A DNA stretch of 64,000 nt from Corallococcus interemptor (GTDB lineage Bacteria > Myxococcota > Myxococcia > Myxococcales > Myxococcaceae), in contig NZ_RAWM01000008.1 of assembly GCF_003668875.1 (NCBI RefSeq), positions 62,001 to 126,000 of the forward strand. The letters are read 5' to 3'. The notes under the pieces are model-generated. The model did not search any database and was not told the origin of the DNA. It saw nothing but the letters and a program-made list of their open reading frames with translations. Positions 41,301-50,684 of this stretch are shown here, in pieces (within the stretch, counting starts at the first letter, position 1; each line of letters begins with the position of its first letter). The position numbers and the translations under genes are program-made.

Positions 41301-43775
41301 ATGTCCTTGCCGCGCCGCTGGCCGGTTCCGTTCGCTGTCTGTCTTTGCCTCGGGTTGAGCTGGGGGCTGCTGGCGGCGGCGGCCCGGGCCCCGGAGCCCG
41401 TCGCGCGGGCCCTGCCGGGAGGCTTCTCCTCGGAGCTGGTGGTGGGCGGCCTGCATTACCCCACCACGTTCGCGCACCTGCCGGATGGGCGCATCCTCGT
41501 CGCGGAGAAGTCGGGCGTGGTGCGGCTGGTGAAGGACGGCGTGCTGCAGTCCGCGCCCTTCCTCGACGTCAGCGCGCGGGTGAACAACCACCACGACCGG
41601 GGCCTGCTGGGGCTCGCGGTGGACCCGGACTTCGCGCGGAACGGCTACGTCTACCTGCTCTACACCTACGACACCGATGCCACGGACGGCGACGGCCCCA
41701 AGACGTCGCGCCTGGCGCGGTACACGGCGGTGGGGGACACGGCGTCGCCGTCCAGCGAACTCGTGCTGGTGGGCACCGCGGTGGCCAGCTCCTGCAAGGA
41801 CCTGCCTCCCGGCTCGGACTGCATCCCCTCGGACAGCGCCTCCCACTCCGTGGGCAACGTCCGCTTCGCGCCGGACGGCACGCTCTTCGTGTCGCTGGGA
41901 GACGGGGCCCGCTTCGACGGCGTGGATGACGACGCGCTGCGGGCGCAGGACCTGGACTCGCTGGCGGGCAAGCTGCTGCGCGTGACGCGCACCGGCGCGG
42001 GCGTGCCGTCGAACCCGTTCTGGAATGGGGATGGCCAGGCCAACCGCTCGAAGGTGTGGGCGCTGGGCTTGCGCAATCCCTACCGCTTCAACCTGCGGCC
42101 CGGCACCGCCACGCCCTACGTGGGGGACGTCGGCTGGAACGAGCACGAGGAGATCAACGTCGCGACGCCGGGCTCGAACTTCGGCTGGCCCTGCTACGAG
42201 GGCCCGGGCCGCCAGCGCGGCTATGAGCCCAAGGCCGTGTGCCAGGCGCTGTACGCGCGGGGGCCGGGCGCGGTGCGGCCGCCGCTGTATTCCTGGACGC
42301 ACGCCGAAGGACAGACGTCCACGGGCGGCGCCTTCATCCTGGACCCGGCGTTCCCGGAGCAGTGGCGGGGCGCGTATTTCTTCGCGGACTACGCCCAGCA
42401 GTGGATCCGGGCCCTGCGGGTGGATGAGCACGACCAGCTCGTTCCGGGCAGCGTGGCGGCCTTCGCCACGGAGGCGGGCGGCGTCGTGGACCTGAGCAGC
42501 GGGCCGGACTCGCAGCTCCACGTCGTGGACATCCTCGCCGGAGAGCTGCGCCGCATCCGCTACCCGGCCAACAACACGCCGCCGGTCGCGGTGGCCTCGG
42601 CCACGCCGCGCGAGGGTGTACCTCCCTTGCAGGTGTTCTTCTCCAGCGCCGGCTCCCGCGACGCGGACGGCGACGCGCTCCAGTACCTGTGGGACTTCGG
42701 GGACGGCGTCTCCATGTCGGGCGTGGCGAACCCGGAGCACACCTACGAGATGGCCGGCCTCTACGTGGCCCGGCTGACCGTCAGCGACGGACATGGCGGC
42801 AGCCACACGGCCTCCGTGCGCATCTCCGTGGGGAACCTGTCGCCCGTGGTGACCCTGCTCGCGCCGCCGGAGTCCTTTCGCTTCAAGGTGGGGGACGTGG
42901 TGACGTACGCGGGCTCGGCGAGCGACGCGGAGGACGGAGCCATCCCGGACAACCGCCTGGCGTGGACCGTCACGCTGGTGCACTGCACCCCGGGCGCGTG
43001 CCATTCGCATCCGTACGGCGAAAGCCAGGGACCTGGCGGCACGCTCACCATCCCTGACCACGGCGATGACGTGCGCTTCGAATTGACGCTGACCGCGACG
43101 GACTCGGCGGGGCTGACGGGCAGCCGGACGGTGACGCTGCTTCCCCGGAAGGTGCAGGTGACGGTGCAGACGTCACCGCCCGGGATGGAGGTGGTGTTCG
43201 ACGGCACGGCCGGCCCAGCGCCTCGGGTGCGCTCCGTGATCGCGGGCTCCACGCACACGGTCATCGCGCCATCCCCTCAAGGCGCGTACGGCTTCGTCGG
43301 CTGGTCCGACGGCGGGCCCGCGGAGCACACCTTCCAGGTGGGCACGGAGGACGTGGGCCTCACGGCCTTCTTCGAGCCTGTCGCGCCCACGGAGTGCCCG
43401 CCGGGCCAGTACCGGGCGGAGTACTTCACCAACCGGGAGCTGGCGGGCTCCCCGGTGCGGGTGCGCTGCGAGGGGGCTCCGCTCATGAATTACTGGTGGG
43501 CAGGCAGCCCCGTGGAGGGCGTGGGGCCGGATGACTTCTCCGTGCGCTGGACGGGGCGCTTCTCCTTCGCGACGGGCCTGTACTTCTTCATGGCCCAGGC
43601 GGACGACGGCATCCGCGTCTTCGTGGATGGCAGCCGCGTCATCAATGGCTGGAGGGACCAATCCTCCACCAGCTACGTGCAGGCACGCTGGATGCGCTCC
43701 GGTGAGCACTCCGTCGTCGTCGAGTACTACGAGCACGGCGGTGACGCCGTCGCCGGGCTCCAGTGGTTCCGGTAG
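41301..43775 (+). CDS. PQQ-type sugar dehydrogenase-like protein with PKD and PA14
   Basis: 824 residues. Signal peptide about 1-30. Residues 45-430 form a soluble-glucose/sorbosone-dehydrogenase propeller: FAHLPDGRILVAEKSGVVRL, HDRGLLGLAVDPDF, ALGLRNPYRFNLRP and DVGWNEHEEINVATPGSNFG, all family hallmarks. One PKD domain follows (VFFSSAGSRDADGDALQYLW, WDFGDG), then another Ig-like region. Finally there is a PA14 domain at about 695-824 (YRAEYFTNRELAG, MAQADDGIRVFVDG). The enzyme part should oxidise sugars with PQQ, and PA14 would bind carbohydrate. Confidence 0.88.
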   Translation: MSLPRRWPVPFAVCLCLGLSWGLLAAAARAPEPVARALPGGFSSELVVGGLHYPTTFAHLPDGRILVAEKSGVVRLVKDGVLQSAPFLDVSARVNNHHDRGLLGLAVDPDFARNGYVYLLYTYDTDATDGDGPKTSRLARYTAVGDTASPSSELVLVGTAVASSCKDLPPGSDCIPSDSASHSVGNVRFAPDGTLFVSLGDGARFDGVDDDALRAQDLDSLAGKLLRVTRTGAGVPSNPFWNGDGQANRSKVWALGLRNPYRFNLRPGTATPYVGDVGWNEHEEINVATPGSNFGWPCYEGPGRQRGYEPKAVCQALYARGPGAVRPPLYSWTHAEGQTSTGGAFILDPAFPEQWRGAYFFADYAQQWIRALRVDEHDQLVPGSVAAFATEAGGVVDLSSGPDSQLHVVDILAGELRRIRYPANNTPPVAVASATPREGVPPLQVFFSSAGSRDADGDALQYLWDFGDGVSMSGVANPEHTYEMAGLYVARLTVSDGHGGSHTASVRISVGNLSPVVTLLAPPESFRFKVGDVVTYAGSASDAEDGAIPDNRLAWTVTLVHCTPGACHSHPYGESQGPGGTLTIPDHGDDVRFELTLTATDSAGLTGSRTVTLLPRKVQVTVQTSPPGMEVVFDGTAGPAPRVRSVIAGSTHTVIAPSPQGAYGFVGWSDGGPAEHTFQVGTEDVGLTAFFEPVAPTECPPGQYRAEYFTNRELAGSPVRVRCEGAPLMNYWWAGSPVEGVGPDDFSVRWTGRFSFATGLYFFMAQADDGIRVFVDGSRVINGWRDQSSTSYVQARWMRSGEHSVVVEYYEHGGDAVAGLQWFR

Positions 43776-43823
43776 CCGGTGAAAGCGCTCGTGGTCGCGC
43801 CGCCGCCGTAATAGACGAGGCGG

Positions 43824-44342
43824 ATGCCCGAGAAGAACGACGTCATCCGGACCGCCACCTGTGCGTGTGGACAGGTGGAACTCGAAGGGCGGGGACCGCC
43901 CATCATCCACGTCGAGTGCTTCTGCGACGACTGCCAGGAGGGGGGCCGCCGGATCGAAGCCCTTCCGAACGCGCCGTCGCCTCGCGGCCCGCTGGGCGGC
44001 ACGGACTTCATCCTCTACCGGAAGGATCGCCTCCGCGTCTCCCGGGGAGAGTCGCTCCTGTCGGGCTTCACGCTCAAGGACGCTTCCCCGACGAAGCGGC
44101 TCGTCGCGACGTGCTGCAACTCGGGGATGTACATGGACATGGGCTCGGGGCCGCACTGGTACTCGGTCTACGGCAACCGGTTCACCGGCGAGGTGCCACC
44201 GTTGGAGCTGCGCACCTGCACCCGCTACAAACCCGCGGGCGTGGAGCTCCCCAACGATGTCCCGAACCATCCGAGCTTCCTGTCGGTCCGGTTCATGACG
44301 AAGCTCTTCCTCGCGTGGATCCCCATGCTGCTGAAGCGCTGA
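43824..44342 (+). CDS. GFA/CENP-V family zinc protein
   Basis: 172 residues. Zinc ligands C13-x-C15 (TCACGQVELEG) and C32-x-C34-x2-C37 (CFCDDCQ) are in the GFA arrangement. The third pair is irregular: CCNSGMYMD has no second Cys at C-x2-C spacing. Family members include glutathione-dependent formaldehyde-activating enzyme, but most are uncharacterised. It is convergent with the DUF1361 gene with one base between the stops. Confidence 0.82.
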   Translation: MPEKNDVIRTATCACGQVELEGRGPPIIHVECFCDDCQEGGRRIEALPNAPSPRGPLGGTDFILYRKDRLRVSRGESLLSGFTLKDASPTKRLVATCCNSGMYMDMGSGPHWYSVYGNRFTGEVPPLELRTCTRYKPAGVELPNDVPNHPSFLSVRFMTKLFLAWIPMLLKR

Positions 44343-44343
44343 T

Positions 44344-45036
44344 TCACCCCAGGCGCGCGCGGCGCCGGCACAGGCGGGTCAGGAGCGCCTCGAAGCCGGC
44401 GTAGGACAGCGGCAGCAGCAGGGCGAAGAGGAGGGTGACGGCTGGGAGGGCGGGGTGCGCGAAGGGATTGCGCACGTGCGAGGCCATGGCGGCGAAGAGG
44501 CGCTGCGGCTCCGCGAGCACGTCCCAGCTGTTCCAGCGCTCCACGCGGCCCAGGTAGATGCCATAGCCACACAGGACGGAGGTGATGCCGACGAAGGCCC
44601 ACGCGGCCCTGGCGCCCCAGCGCTCCTCCAGCCACCGCTTCCAGACCGCCAGCGACAGCAGGCCCAGCATCCACCCGGTGGCGGCGAAGAGGGCCAGCAG
44701 GACCGCGTCGAACCAGAGCGGGACCACGGGCCGCTGACGCAGGTGGATGAAGTCGGTGAGGAGGTAGGGCGCGTTGGGGAACAGCGCCAGCCACCCCAAT
44801 GCCAGCGGCGCCAGGAGCCACGGCCGGTCCAGGCCCCGCACCATCAGCGCCCGCGCGAGCAGGGCCAGCGTGTAGGGCGCCCACGCCAGGAACAGGTTCC
44901 ACGCCAGGAAGGCGAAGCTGGCGCGCTCGCTCCAGTCGAGCCGGAGGGCCAGCAGGTCCACCGCGAGGAAGCTGCACAGGATGGCGGGCAGCAGGCCATG
45001 GCGGCTGGGGACGGAGGCAGGAGGCGGTCGGGACAT
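44344..45036 (-). CDS. DUF1361 integral membrane protein
   Basis: 230 residues from the ATG at 45036. Six to seven hydrophobic helices with the DUF1361 signature: WNLFLAWAPYTLALLAR, LFPNAPYLLTDFIHLR and the later RVERWNSWDVL. The function of the family is not known. The C-terminus is basic (RRRARLG). The 170-base region upstream (45037-45206) is divergent from a lipoprotein gene. Confidence 0.85.
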   Translation of the reverse strand: MSRPPPASVPSRHGLLPAILCSFLAVDLLALRLDWSERASFAFLAWNLFLAWAPYTLALLARALMVRGLDRPWLLAPLALGWLALFPNAPYLLTDFIHLRQRPVVPLWFDAVLLALFAATGWMLGLLSLAVWKRWLEERWGARAAWAFVGITSVLCGYGIYLGRVERWNSWDVLAEPQRLFAAMASHVRNPFAHPALPAVTLLFALLLPLSYAGFEALLTRLCRRRARLG

Positions 45037-45206
45037 GGTGGCGTGTGGCGGGCCAGCCGCGCACCGTGGCGGAATGGCCACGGAAGCCGCGGCTTCCGGG
45101 AAGGGCATGGACCCGGAGCGCCGTCGATGGAGCCCTCGGGCAGGCCCCTTGAGCAAGGCCCGGGCCAGTCCGCGCTATCCTCCCTGGGGATTCACACGGG
45201 AGCGCC

Positions 45207-45854
45207 ATGTTCCGAGTCGTGCCGTTCGCATTGCTGCTGCTGGGGGGCGTGGCCTGCCGCCGTCCGTTGACGCCGGAAGAGGATCGCGCGCAGGCGCTCG
45301 ACATCGTGCGCTCGCGCGTGAGCGTCGTGGAGCGGGAGGGGTGCCCGGCGGACGTCGTCCCGGATCGCCCGGCGGAGAAGAAGGACTTCACCACCTACTG
45401 TGACAAGCGCCTCTCCTGGTGCGCGGAAGCGTGCTTCGGCTCGGACGTCACCGCCTGCTACAGCCTTGCCCTCGTCCTCCAGGACGACAAGCAGACCCGC
45501 GACTGGGCGGAGCCGCTCTTCTATCGCTCCTGCGCGCTGGGCGACATGTCGGGCTGTACGAACCGGGCCGCGGGCCTCCAGGTCGAGAAGGAAGGCGCCG
45601 CCTGGCGTCTGAAGTGTGTCGCGCTCACCTACGAGCGGACGTGCGCGCGGGGAGATCCCTGGGGCTGCGCCATGCACGGCCTCGAACTCGTCCAGGGCAA
45701 GAGCGTGCCGCGCGACCTGAAGAAGGCGCGTGAGGTGCTGGGCCGCGCCTGCGCGCTCGGCGATGCAGACCCCGCCTGCAAGGCCGCGAAGGGCCTGGTG
45801 TCCCAGATCGATGCGTACGAGCGGGACCAGGCACAGGCGCCAGGCACGAAGTGA
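45207..45854 (+). CDS. Sel1-like Cys-rich lipoprotein
   Basis: 215 residues. Lipobox GVAC (C17). The mature region contains several Cys-bearing Sel1/TPR-like units: WCAEACFGSDVTACYSLALV, SCALGDMSGCTNRAAGL, CARGDPWGCAMHGLE, ACALGDADPACKAAKGL. The paired Cys residues suggest disulfide-locked repeats, a common periplasmic type in this group. It is likely a protein-binding scaffold. Confidence 0.75.
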   Translation: MFRVVPFALLLLGGVACRRPLTPEEDRAQALDIVRSRVSVVEREGCPADVVPDRPAEKKDFTTYCDKRLSWCAEACFGSDVTACYSLALVLQDDKQTRDWAEPLFYRSCALGDMSGCTNRAAGLQVEKEGAAWRLKCVALTYERTCARGDPWGCAMHGLELVQGKSVPRDLKKAREVLGRACALGDADPACKAAKGLVSQIDAYERDQAQAPGTK

Positions 45855-45880
45855 GCCCGGCCTGGCGCCATGCCCGGCCC

Positions 45881-46681
45881 TCAGCAGTCGATGGAATACG
45901 ACTGGGTGTCGCCGTTCGGCGCGTTGACCTGAAGGTTGTTGCTGCCGTTGAACGTCGACGTGAACGTCCCCTCGCTGGTCTGCACGGTCACCGTGCCCGC
46001 CGTGGGGCACTGCTGATCACAGCGCTGGTAGCCGGACACCGTCGACGTCGCGCTGAGGTTGCCCCGCGTGGACGTCGACTGGCCGTCCACGGTGATGCAC
46101 CCGGTGCCCGCCTCCCATTTGACCGTGCTCTGGGTCGTGCGCGAGTCGAGCCGGTTGGGCGAGTAGCTGTTGGAGGTGATGGTCACCACGCGCTGGTTGC
46201 CATTGGGCGGGGTGCCAGCGACCTGGAGCGACAGGTTGTAGGGCTCGCCGTTGATGGTGAGGCCGTTGGAGGTGGCGGACGCGGCCAGCTGCCCCTGGTT
46301 GTCTGACAGCACCACCTGCACGTTGCCGGAGATGTCCTGGAGCGACACCGGCGCCGAGCAGTTGTCGAAGGTGTAGTTCACCGTCGCGCCCGTCGCGGTC
46401 GCGGTGGCGCAACCCGCGGGGGTGAAGGTGGTGCCGGCGCTCGCCGCGAGCTGCGCGGCCGCCGCGTTCGGGTCCGCGGGGAGCCCCTTCGCCCGCACCG
46501 GGAGGCTGTAATACCAATAGCCGTAGACAGGGTCGACCCAGGCATAGCTCCAGGCCGCGTCATAGGCCCCGTAGTACGGGTCGTAATAGACGTAGTCGTA
46601 ATAGTACGGGTCGTAGGTGCTGGAGCAGCCAAGCCCCGCGACCAGCGAGAGGATCCCCAACACCCCTTTCAACCGTTTCAT
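45881..46681 (-). CDS. Tyr-rich lipoprotein, unknown
   Basis: 266 residues from the ATG at 46681. Lipobox GLGC (C20 or so). An unusual Tyr run follows (YDPYYYDYVYYDPYYGAYD), then Gly/Ser/Thr/Asn-rich beta sequence with GNVQVVLSDNQGQLAASATS and SEGTFTSTFNGSNNLQVNAP. Four Cys residues lie in the second half. The composition resembles surface amyloid or adhesin material, but no family is recognised. Confidence 0.65.
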   Translation of the reverse strand: MKRLKGVLGILSLVAGLGCSSTYDPYYYDYVYYDPYYGAYDAAWSYAWVDPVYGYWYYSLPVRAKGLPADPNAAAAQLAASAGTTFTPAGCATATATGATVNYTFDNCSAPVSLQDISGNVQVVLSDNQGQLAASATSNGLTINGEPYNLSLQVAGTPPNGNQRVVTITSNSYSPNRLDSRTTQSTVKWEAGTGCITVDGQSTSTRGNLSATSTVSGYQRCDQQCPTAGTVTVQTSEGTFTSTFNGSNNLQVNAPNGDTQSYSIDC

Positions 46682-46753
46682 CCGCCGCCCCCTTGTGTGG
46701 TTTTCGGAAACCCGGGGCCAAGGTGGAAGCGGGGGCAGGGTGCGCACACTGAC

Positions 46754-46790
46754 CCGTGGACCGACACGACTGCGCGGTGCCGGTCCACGG
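46754..46790 (-). terminator. Hairpin terminator after receptor/lipoprotein operon
   Basis: CCGTGGACCG pairs perfectly with CGGTCCACGG, and an inner CAC/GTG extends the stem past one mismatch. It lies just downstream of the lipoprotein gene ending at 46799. Confidence 0.65.
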
Positions 46791-46798
46791 CGTCACAT

Positions 46799-47722
46799 TC
46801 AGGGGCTCCAGCGCGCCTGGCGCATCACCCAGGAGCTGCCGCCGCGTCCGTCCCGCACCACGGCATAGAACGTCACGTCCTGGGCCGCCGCGCCCTCCGC
46901 CGGCTCCCACTCCACGCGGTGGCGTCCCTGCTGGCCACCGAAGTCCGCGCCGCCCGTCTCCGACAGGTTGAACTTCCCCAGCGTGGTGTACCAGGCGATC
47001 TCCCACGCCTCCTTGAGGTGCACGGCGTCCAGCCGCAGGCCGGGCACCACGTAGCTCTCCTCGCGGTCCGACACGTCCTCGGACGTCACCACGAAGGGGC
47101 CGGGGCCGCTCAGCTCCAGGGGCACCTCCTCCGGCCAGGGCACGTCATCCACCCGCAGGCCCGGAATCACCGGCTGCACGTTGGCTGTCATGCCCTCCAC
47201 CACCGGGCACCAGAAGACCATCAGCTTCTGCGCGTAGACCTCCTCGTCGCCCGCCGTCACGCGCAGCACCAGCGGCATGCGGATGCCTCCCAGCCCCTTG
47301 TAGGCGTCCTCCTCCAGCACGCGCTCCAGCAGGAGCTTGTCCCCCGCGACCCGCGCCGCGCCGGGGCGGATGGGGAACGTCAGCTCGCCCGCGGTCGTGG
47401 TGCCCTCCGCGAGCAGCACGCGGTCCGCCTCGGTCGCGCACGTGCTGTCTGCCTGATCCGCGCACGCCCACAGCGTGTACTGGATGGGGCGTCCCTCGCC
47501 CGCGGGGTCCACCAGGAGCGCGCGGTACGTGACCTCCTCCGCGAGCTCGTCGAAGGCCTCCGGGGTCTGCTCGCAGGTGGAGGCGATGAGCTCCGGCTGC
47601 TCCGTGGAGACGCCGAGCACCCGCAGGTCGTGCACGTTCGACGGCTTGTCCTCGGGGTCGACGCAGGCGATGGCCGCCAGCCCCCACATGAGCAGGATGC
47701 CGGTGTTGAGCAGGGCTTTCAT
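46799..47722 (-). CDS. Lipoprotein partner of TonB-dependent receptor
   Basis: 307 residues. Lipobox AIAC (C20). The rest is beta-rich with repeated strands and no recognised domain (YVVPGLRLDAVHLKEAWEIA; DVTFYAVVRDGRGGSSWVMR). The start is 1 base after the receptor stop, so the two are certainly one operon. By analogy with SusD-type partnerships it may be a surface ligand-binding or sealing lipoprotein, but it shows no SusD helices. Confidence 0.72.
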   Translation of the reverse strand: MKALLNTGILLMWGLAAIACVDPEDKPSNVHDLRVLGVSTEQPELIASTCEQTPEAFDELAEEVTYRALLVDPAGEGRPIQYTLWACADQADSTCATEADRVLLAEGTTTAGELTFPIRPGAARVAGDKLLLERVLEEDAYKGLGGIRMPLVLRVTAGDEEVYAQKLMVFWCPVVEGMTANVQPVIPGLRVDDVPWPEEVPLELSGPGPFVVTSEDVSDREESYVVPGLRLDAVHLKEAWEIAWYTTLGKFNLSETGGADFGGQQGRHRVEWEPAEGAAAQDVTFYAVVRDGRGGSSWVMRQARWSP

Positions 47723-47723
47723 G

Positions 47724-50474
47724 TCAGAAGCTTCCTTTCACGCCCACCACGGGGAGGATGGGAATGCCGGGCACCTCGTACTCGCGGCGCTGCCGGTAGT
47801 CGTTGAACGTGAACTCGGTGTTCTCCGCGTTGTAGATGTTCTGCACGTCCAGGTAGAGCCCCAGCGTCCAGCTCTGGAACTGCCAGCTCTTGTCCACCCG
47901 CACATCCAGCTGGTGGAAGCCGCTCATGCGCGCGGACGCATAGGGCCCGTACACGCCGCTGAAGCGGTTGCGGTCCACCTGGTACAGGTCATACGTGTGG
48001 TTGAGCGGCGTCGTGGGGCGGCCGGTGGTGTAGCGGAAGCGCCCGCCCAGCTCCCAGCCGTTGCCCAGCACGTAGCTGCTCACCAGCGTGAGGATGTGCG
48101 TCTGGTCGAAGGGGCTCAGGCCATACGCCGTGTCATCGCCGGTGGGACCGAAGCCCCCGAAGCCTCCCCTGCCTTCGGGGAGGGGACCCGCGCGGCCGTC
48201 CAGGGACTGGCTGAAGGTGTACGACAGCCAGCCGGACCACTTGTCCGTCGCGGACGCGCGCTGCTTCTTCACCATCACCTCCAGGCCCAGGGCGCGGCCG
48301 ATGCCGTCGTTGGAGTACGGCACCTGGAACACGCCTCCGCCCGGCAGGGACAAGAGCTGTCCGGGCGCCACGATGTTGCTGAAGCGGCGGTTGAAGAAGC
48401 CCGTCACGTCGACGTTGAACACGTCCGTCAGCCGGTGCTCCACGCCGAGGCTGCTCTGGAACGCGCGCTGGTAGGAGAGCTCCGGGTTGCCGTACGGCAG
48501 GGGGATGAAGCGGAACGTCTCACCCGGCTGGCTGTAGAGGCCGAGCGAGCCCTTGAGCTGGGTGCGCTCGGTGGCGTTGAAGGCCACCCACAGCCGGGGA
48601 TCCAACGCCACGTTCCGCGCGTCGCCCGCGCGCTGGTAGTTGGCGCGCAGGCCGGGGGTGAAGACGAACTTGCCCGCCTTCAGCTCCGCCTCCACGAAGA
48701 GCGCGCCGTCGAAGGACCCCAGGCCGATGTGCTCCACCAGCAGCTCGCCCACGGACTCCGCGCCGGGGAAGGCCACGTACTCGAAGTTCTCCGGGGCGGG
48801 GAACTCCACGTCGAAGGTCTGGTGCTCGAAGACGAGGTCCAGGCCCGTGCGCACGCTGAAGGTGGGGGACAGCTCCAGGCCCAGAACCTCGCGCGCGCCC
48901 ACCGTGTAGCTGGAGCCGTCCTGCTTCGCGCTGCCGAACTTGAAGCTGGTGCCGTCGTAGCCCACGTACGGCGTGAAGACGGAGGTGAAGTTGCCCTTGC
49001 TGTACGTCCAGTCACCCTTGATGCGGTGGAAGAGGGTGTGCGTGTCCACCGTCAGGTCCCGCTCCGTCTCCGGGCCGGAGGACACCAGGCGCAGCTGATC
49101 ATCACTGCCGAAGGCCATCACGTAGCCGGTGCTGCGCGCGCCGCCCGCCCGGGCCCGGGCCTCCTCCTCCGTGTTCGCGCCCCGCTTCGCGCCGAAGTCC
49201 ACGCGCAGCTGGTAGTCCCAGTACTTGGGCACCACGGACAGCGTGCTGCCCTCGTTCTTGGGGAGCACCGCGGGCAGCAGCGTGTCGATGTACGAGCGCC
49301 GCGCGGCGGCGGCCACGCTGACGCCGTCCGTCACCGGCGCCTCCAGGAAGAAGCCCGCGTCCAGCAGGTCCACCTTCACGGAGCCATGCAGCGTGTCGGC
49401 GGCGCCCTTGCGCGTGCCCACCTCCACGATGCCGCCCACCGCGCGGCCGTACTGGCTGGCGTAGCCGCCGGGGAAGAAGTCCAGCTGGTCGATGAACTCG
49501 GCGTTGACCACCGAGGGGCCGCCGAGCAGGTGGAAGAGGAGGGGGATGCCGACCCCGTCCATCATCGTCGCCGTCTGGCCGGGGTTGGAGCCGCGGACGA
49601 TCAGCTGGCCGGAGATGAACGGCGCGCGCGCCACGCCCGGCAGGGTCTGGATGACGCGGATGGGGTCGCCGAAGGTGCCCGGCGTCCGCTGCGCCTCCTG
49701 GCGCGTGATGGTGCGGCGCACGACCTCCTTCTTCGGCCGCTCGGAGCGCACGACGGTCTCCAGCGCGCCGCCCTTGGGGGCCAGGTAGAAGTTCACCTCC
49801 GTCGTCTCGTCCTCCTGCAGCAGCTCCTTCGTCTGGTAGAGCTGGTAGCCGGACGCGACCACGCGCACCGCGCACTCGCCCGGGGACACCTCCAGGCTGA
49901 AGCGGCCCTCCTCGTCGGAGAGGGCCTCGGGGGCCTCCGGGTCGTCACCGCAGCGCACGGTGGCGCCGGCCACGCGGGAGCGGCTGCCACGGGAGATGAG
50001 CTGTCCCTTGAGCGTGGCCTTGCGAGCGGCCGGAGCCTGCTGCTCCGGCCCGGGGGCCTCCGGCTGCGGGGCGTTGAGGGTGAAGTGGTAGACGTACTCC
50101 ACCTGGACGGGCGCGGGCACGCCGTCCACCTCCGCGGGAGAGAAGCGGAACTGGCGCACCGCCGCGATGGCCGCCTCGTCGAAGCCATGGCCCGCGGGCT
50201 CGGTGGGCAGCACGTCCGTCACGGCGCCGTCCGCGCCAATGGTGATGATGAGGCGCACGGAGGCGGTGACGCCCTCCGCGAGTGCTTCCGGAGGGTAGGC
50301 GGCCTCCACCTGCTGGAGCAGCTCCGGAGGCTTCGTGATGACGGGCTGGGCCTGGGCGGACGGGGCCGCTTCCGCGGGCGGCGCGCCGTCCTGCGGTGCC
50401 TGCGCCAGGGCCGGAGAGCCCAGCAGGAGCGAGGCCGCGGCGAGCGCGCATCGGGCGTTCAGGTTCGGGGACAT
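47724..50474 (-). CDS. TonB-dependent receptor with fused N-terminal TonB C-domain
   Basis: 916 residues from the ATG at 50474; signal peptide ends ALAQ. Residues 45-135 form a TonB C-terminal domain (VEAAYPPEALAEGVTASVRL, FDEAAIAAVRQFRFSPAEVD). Residues 150-235 are a carboxypeptidase regulatory-like domain (GEFSLEV-type: DEEGRFSLEVSPGECAVRV). Residues 245-370 are the plug (FISGQLIVRGSNPG, GYASQYGRAVGGIVEVGT). The remainder is a 22-strand-type barrel ending in KGSF with a terminal Phe. It imports a large substrate across the outer membrane. Co-transcribed with the lipoprotein gene 1 base downstream. Confidence 0.88.
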   Translation of the reverse strand: MSPNLNARCALAAASLLLGSPALAQAPQDGAPPAEAAPSAQAQPVITKPPELLQQVEAAYPPEALAEGVTASVRLIITIGADGAVTDVLPTEPAGHGFDEAAIAAVRQFRFSPAEVDGVPAPVQVEYVYHFTLNAPQPEAPGPEQQAPAARKATLKGQLISRGSRSRVAGATVRCGDDPEAPEALSDEEGRFSLEVSPGECAVRVVASGYQLYQTKELLQEDETTEVNFYLAPKGGALETVVRSERPKKEVVRRTITRQEAQRTPGTFGDPIRVIQTLPGVARAPFISGQLIVRGSNPGQTATMMDGVGIPLLFHLLGGPSVVNAEFIDQLDFFPGGYASQYGRAVGGIVEVGTRKGAADTLHGSVKVDLLDAGFFLEAPVTDGVSVAAAARRSYIDTLLPAVLPKNEGSTLSVVPKYWDYQLRVDFGAKRGANTEEEARARAGGARSTGYVMAFGSDDQLRLVSSGPETERDLTVDTHTLFHRIKGDWTYSKGNFTSVFTPYVGYDGTSFKFGSAKQDGSSYTVGAREVLGLELSPTFSVRTGLDLVFEHQTFDVEFPAPENFEYVAFPGAESVGELLVEHIGLGSFDGALFVEAELKAGKFVFTPGLRANYQRAGDARNVALDPRLWVAFNATERTQLKGSLGLYSQPGETFRFIPLPYGNPELSYQRAFQSSLGVEHRLTDVFNVDVTGFFNRRFSNIVAPGQLLSLPGGGVFQVPYSNDGIGRALGLEVMVKKQRASATDKWSGWLSYTFSQSLDGRAGPLPEGRGGFGGFGPTGDDTAYGLSPFDQTHILTLVSSYVLGNGWELGGRFRYTTGRPTTPLNHTYDLYQVDRNRFSGVYGPYASARMSGFHQLDVRVDKSWQFQSWTLGLYLDVQNIYNAENTEFTFNDYRQRREYEVPGIPILPVVGVKGSF

Positions 50475-50561
50475 GGGGCGCGGAGCATACGGGATGCGGC
50501 GTCCGGTGCCGCACACCCGAAGCGATTCCCCGGCCTGAATGTCACGGGTCCGTACCAGCCG

Positions 50562-50669
50562 TCATGTTCGTGCGCGGGACGCCTGCTTGCCCCTGGCGGG
50601 CTTCTTCGCGGCGGCCTTCTTCACGGCGGCCTTGCGCGCGGTCTTCATGCGCTTGCGCAGGTGCTCCAC
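50562..50669 (-). CDS. Short Lys/Ala-rich basic peptide or remnant
   Basis: 35 residues from a GTG at 50669 to the TGA at 50562: VEHLRKRMKTARKAAVKKAA and a further KKPARGKQ-type tail. It continues in the same frame as the stop of the membrane protein upstream. The Lys/Ala repeats are like histone H1-type C-terminal tails of DNA-binding proteins. It could be the tail of a lost gene, and no ribosome site is convincing. Confidence 0.3.
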   Translation of the reverse strand: MEHLRKRMKTARKAAVKKAAAKKPARGKQASRART

Positions 50670-50684
50670 CCACGCCCCACGATG

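Noticed and set aside
50495-50513. Small dyad TGCGGC-N7-GCCGCA upstream of the TonB receptor
   Set aside because: Six-base GC dyads are frequent by chance in this sequence, and its position does not point to a clear role.
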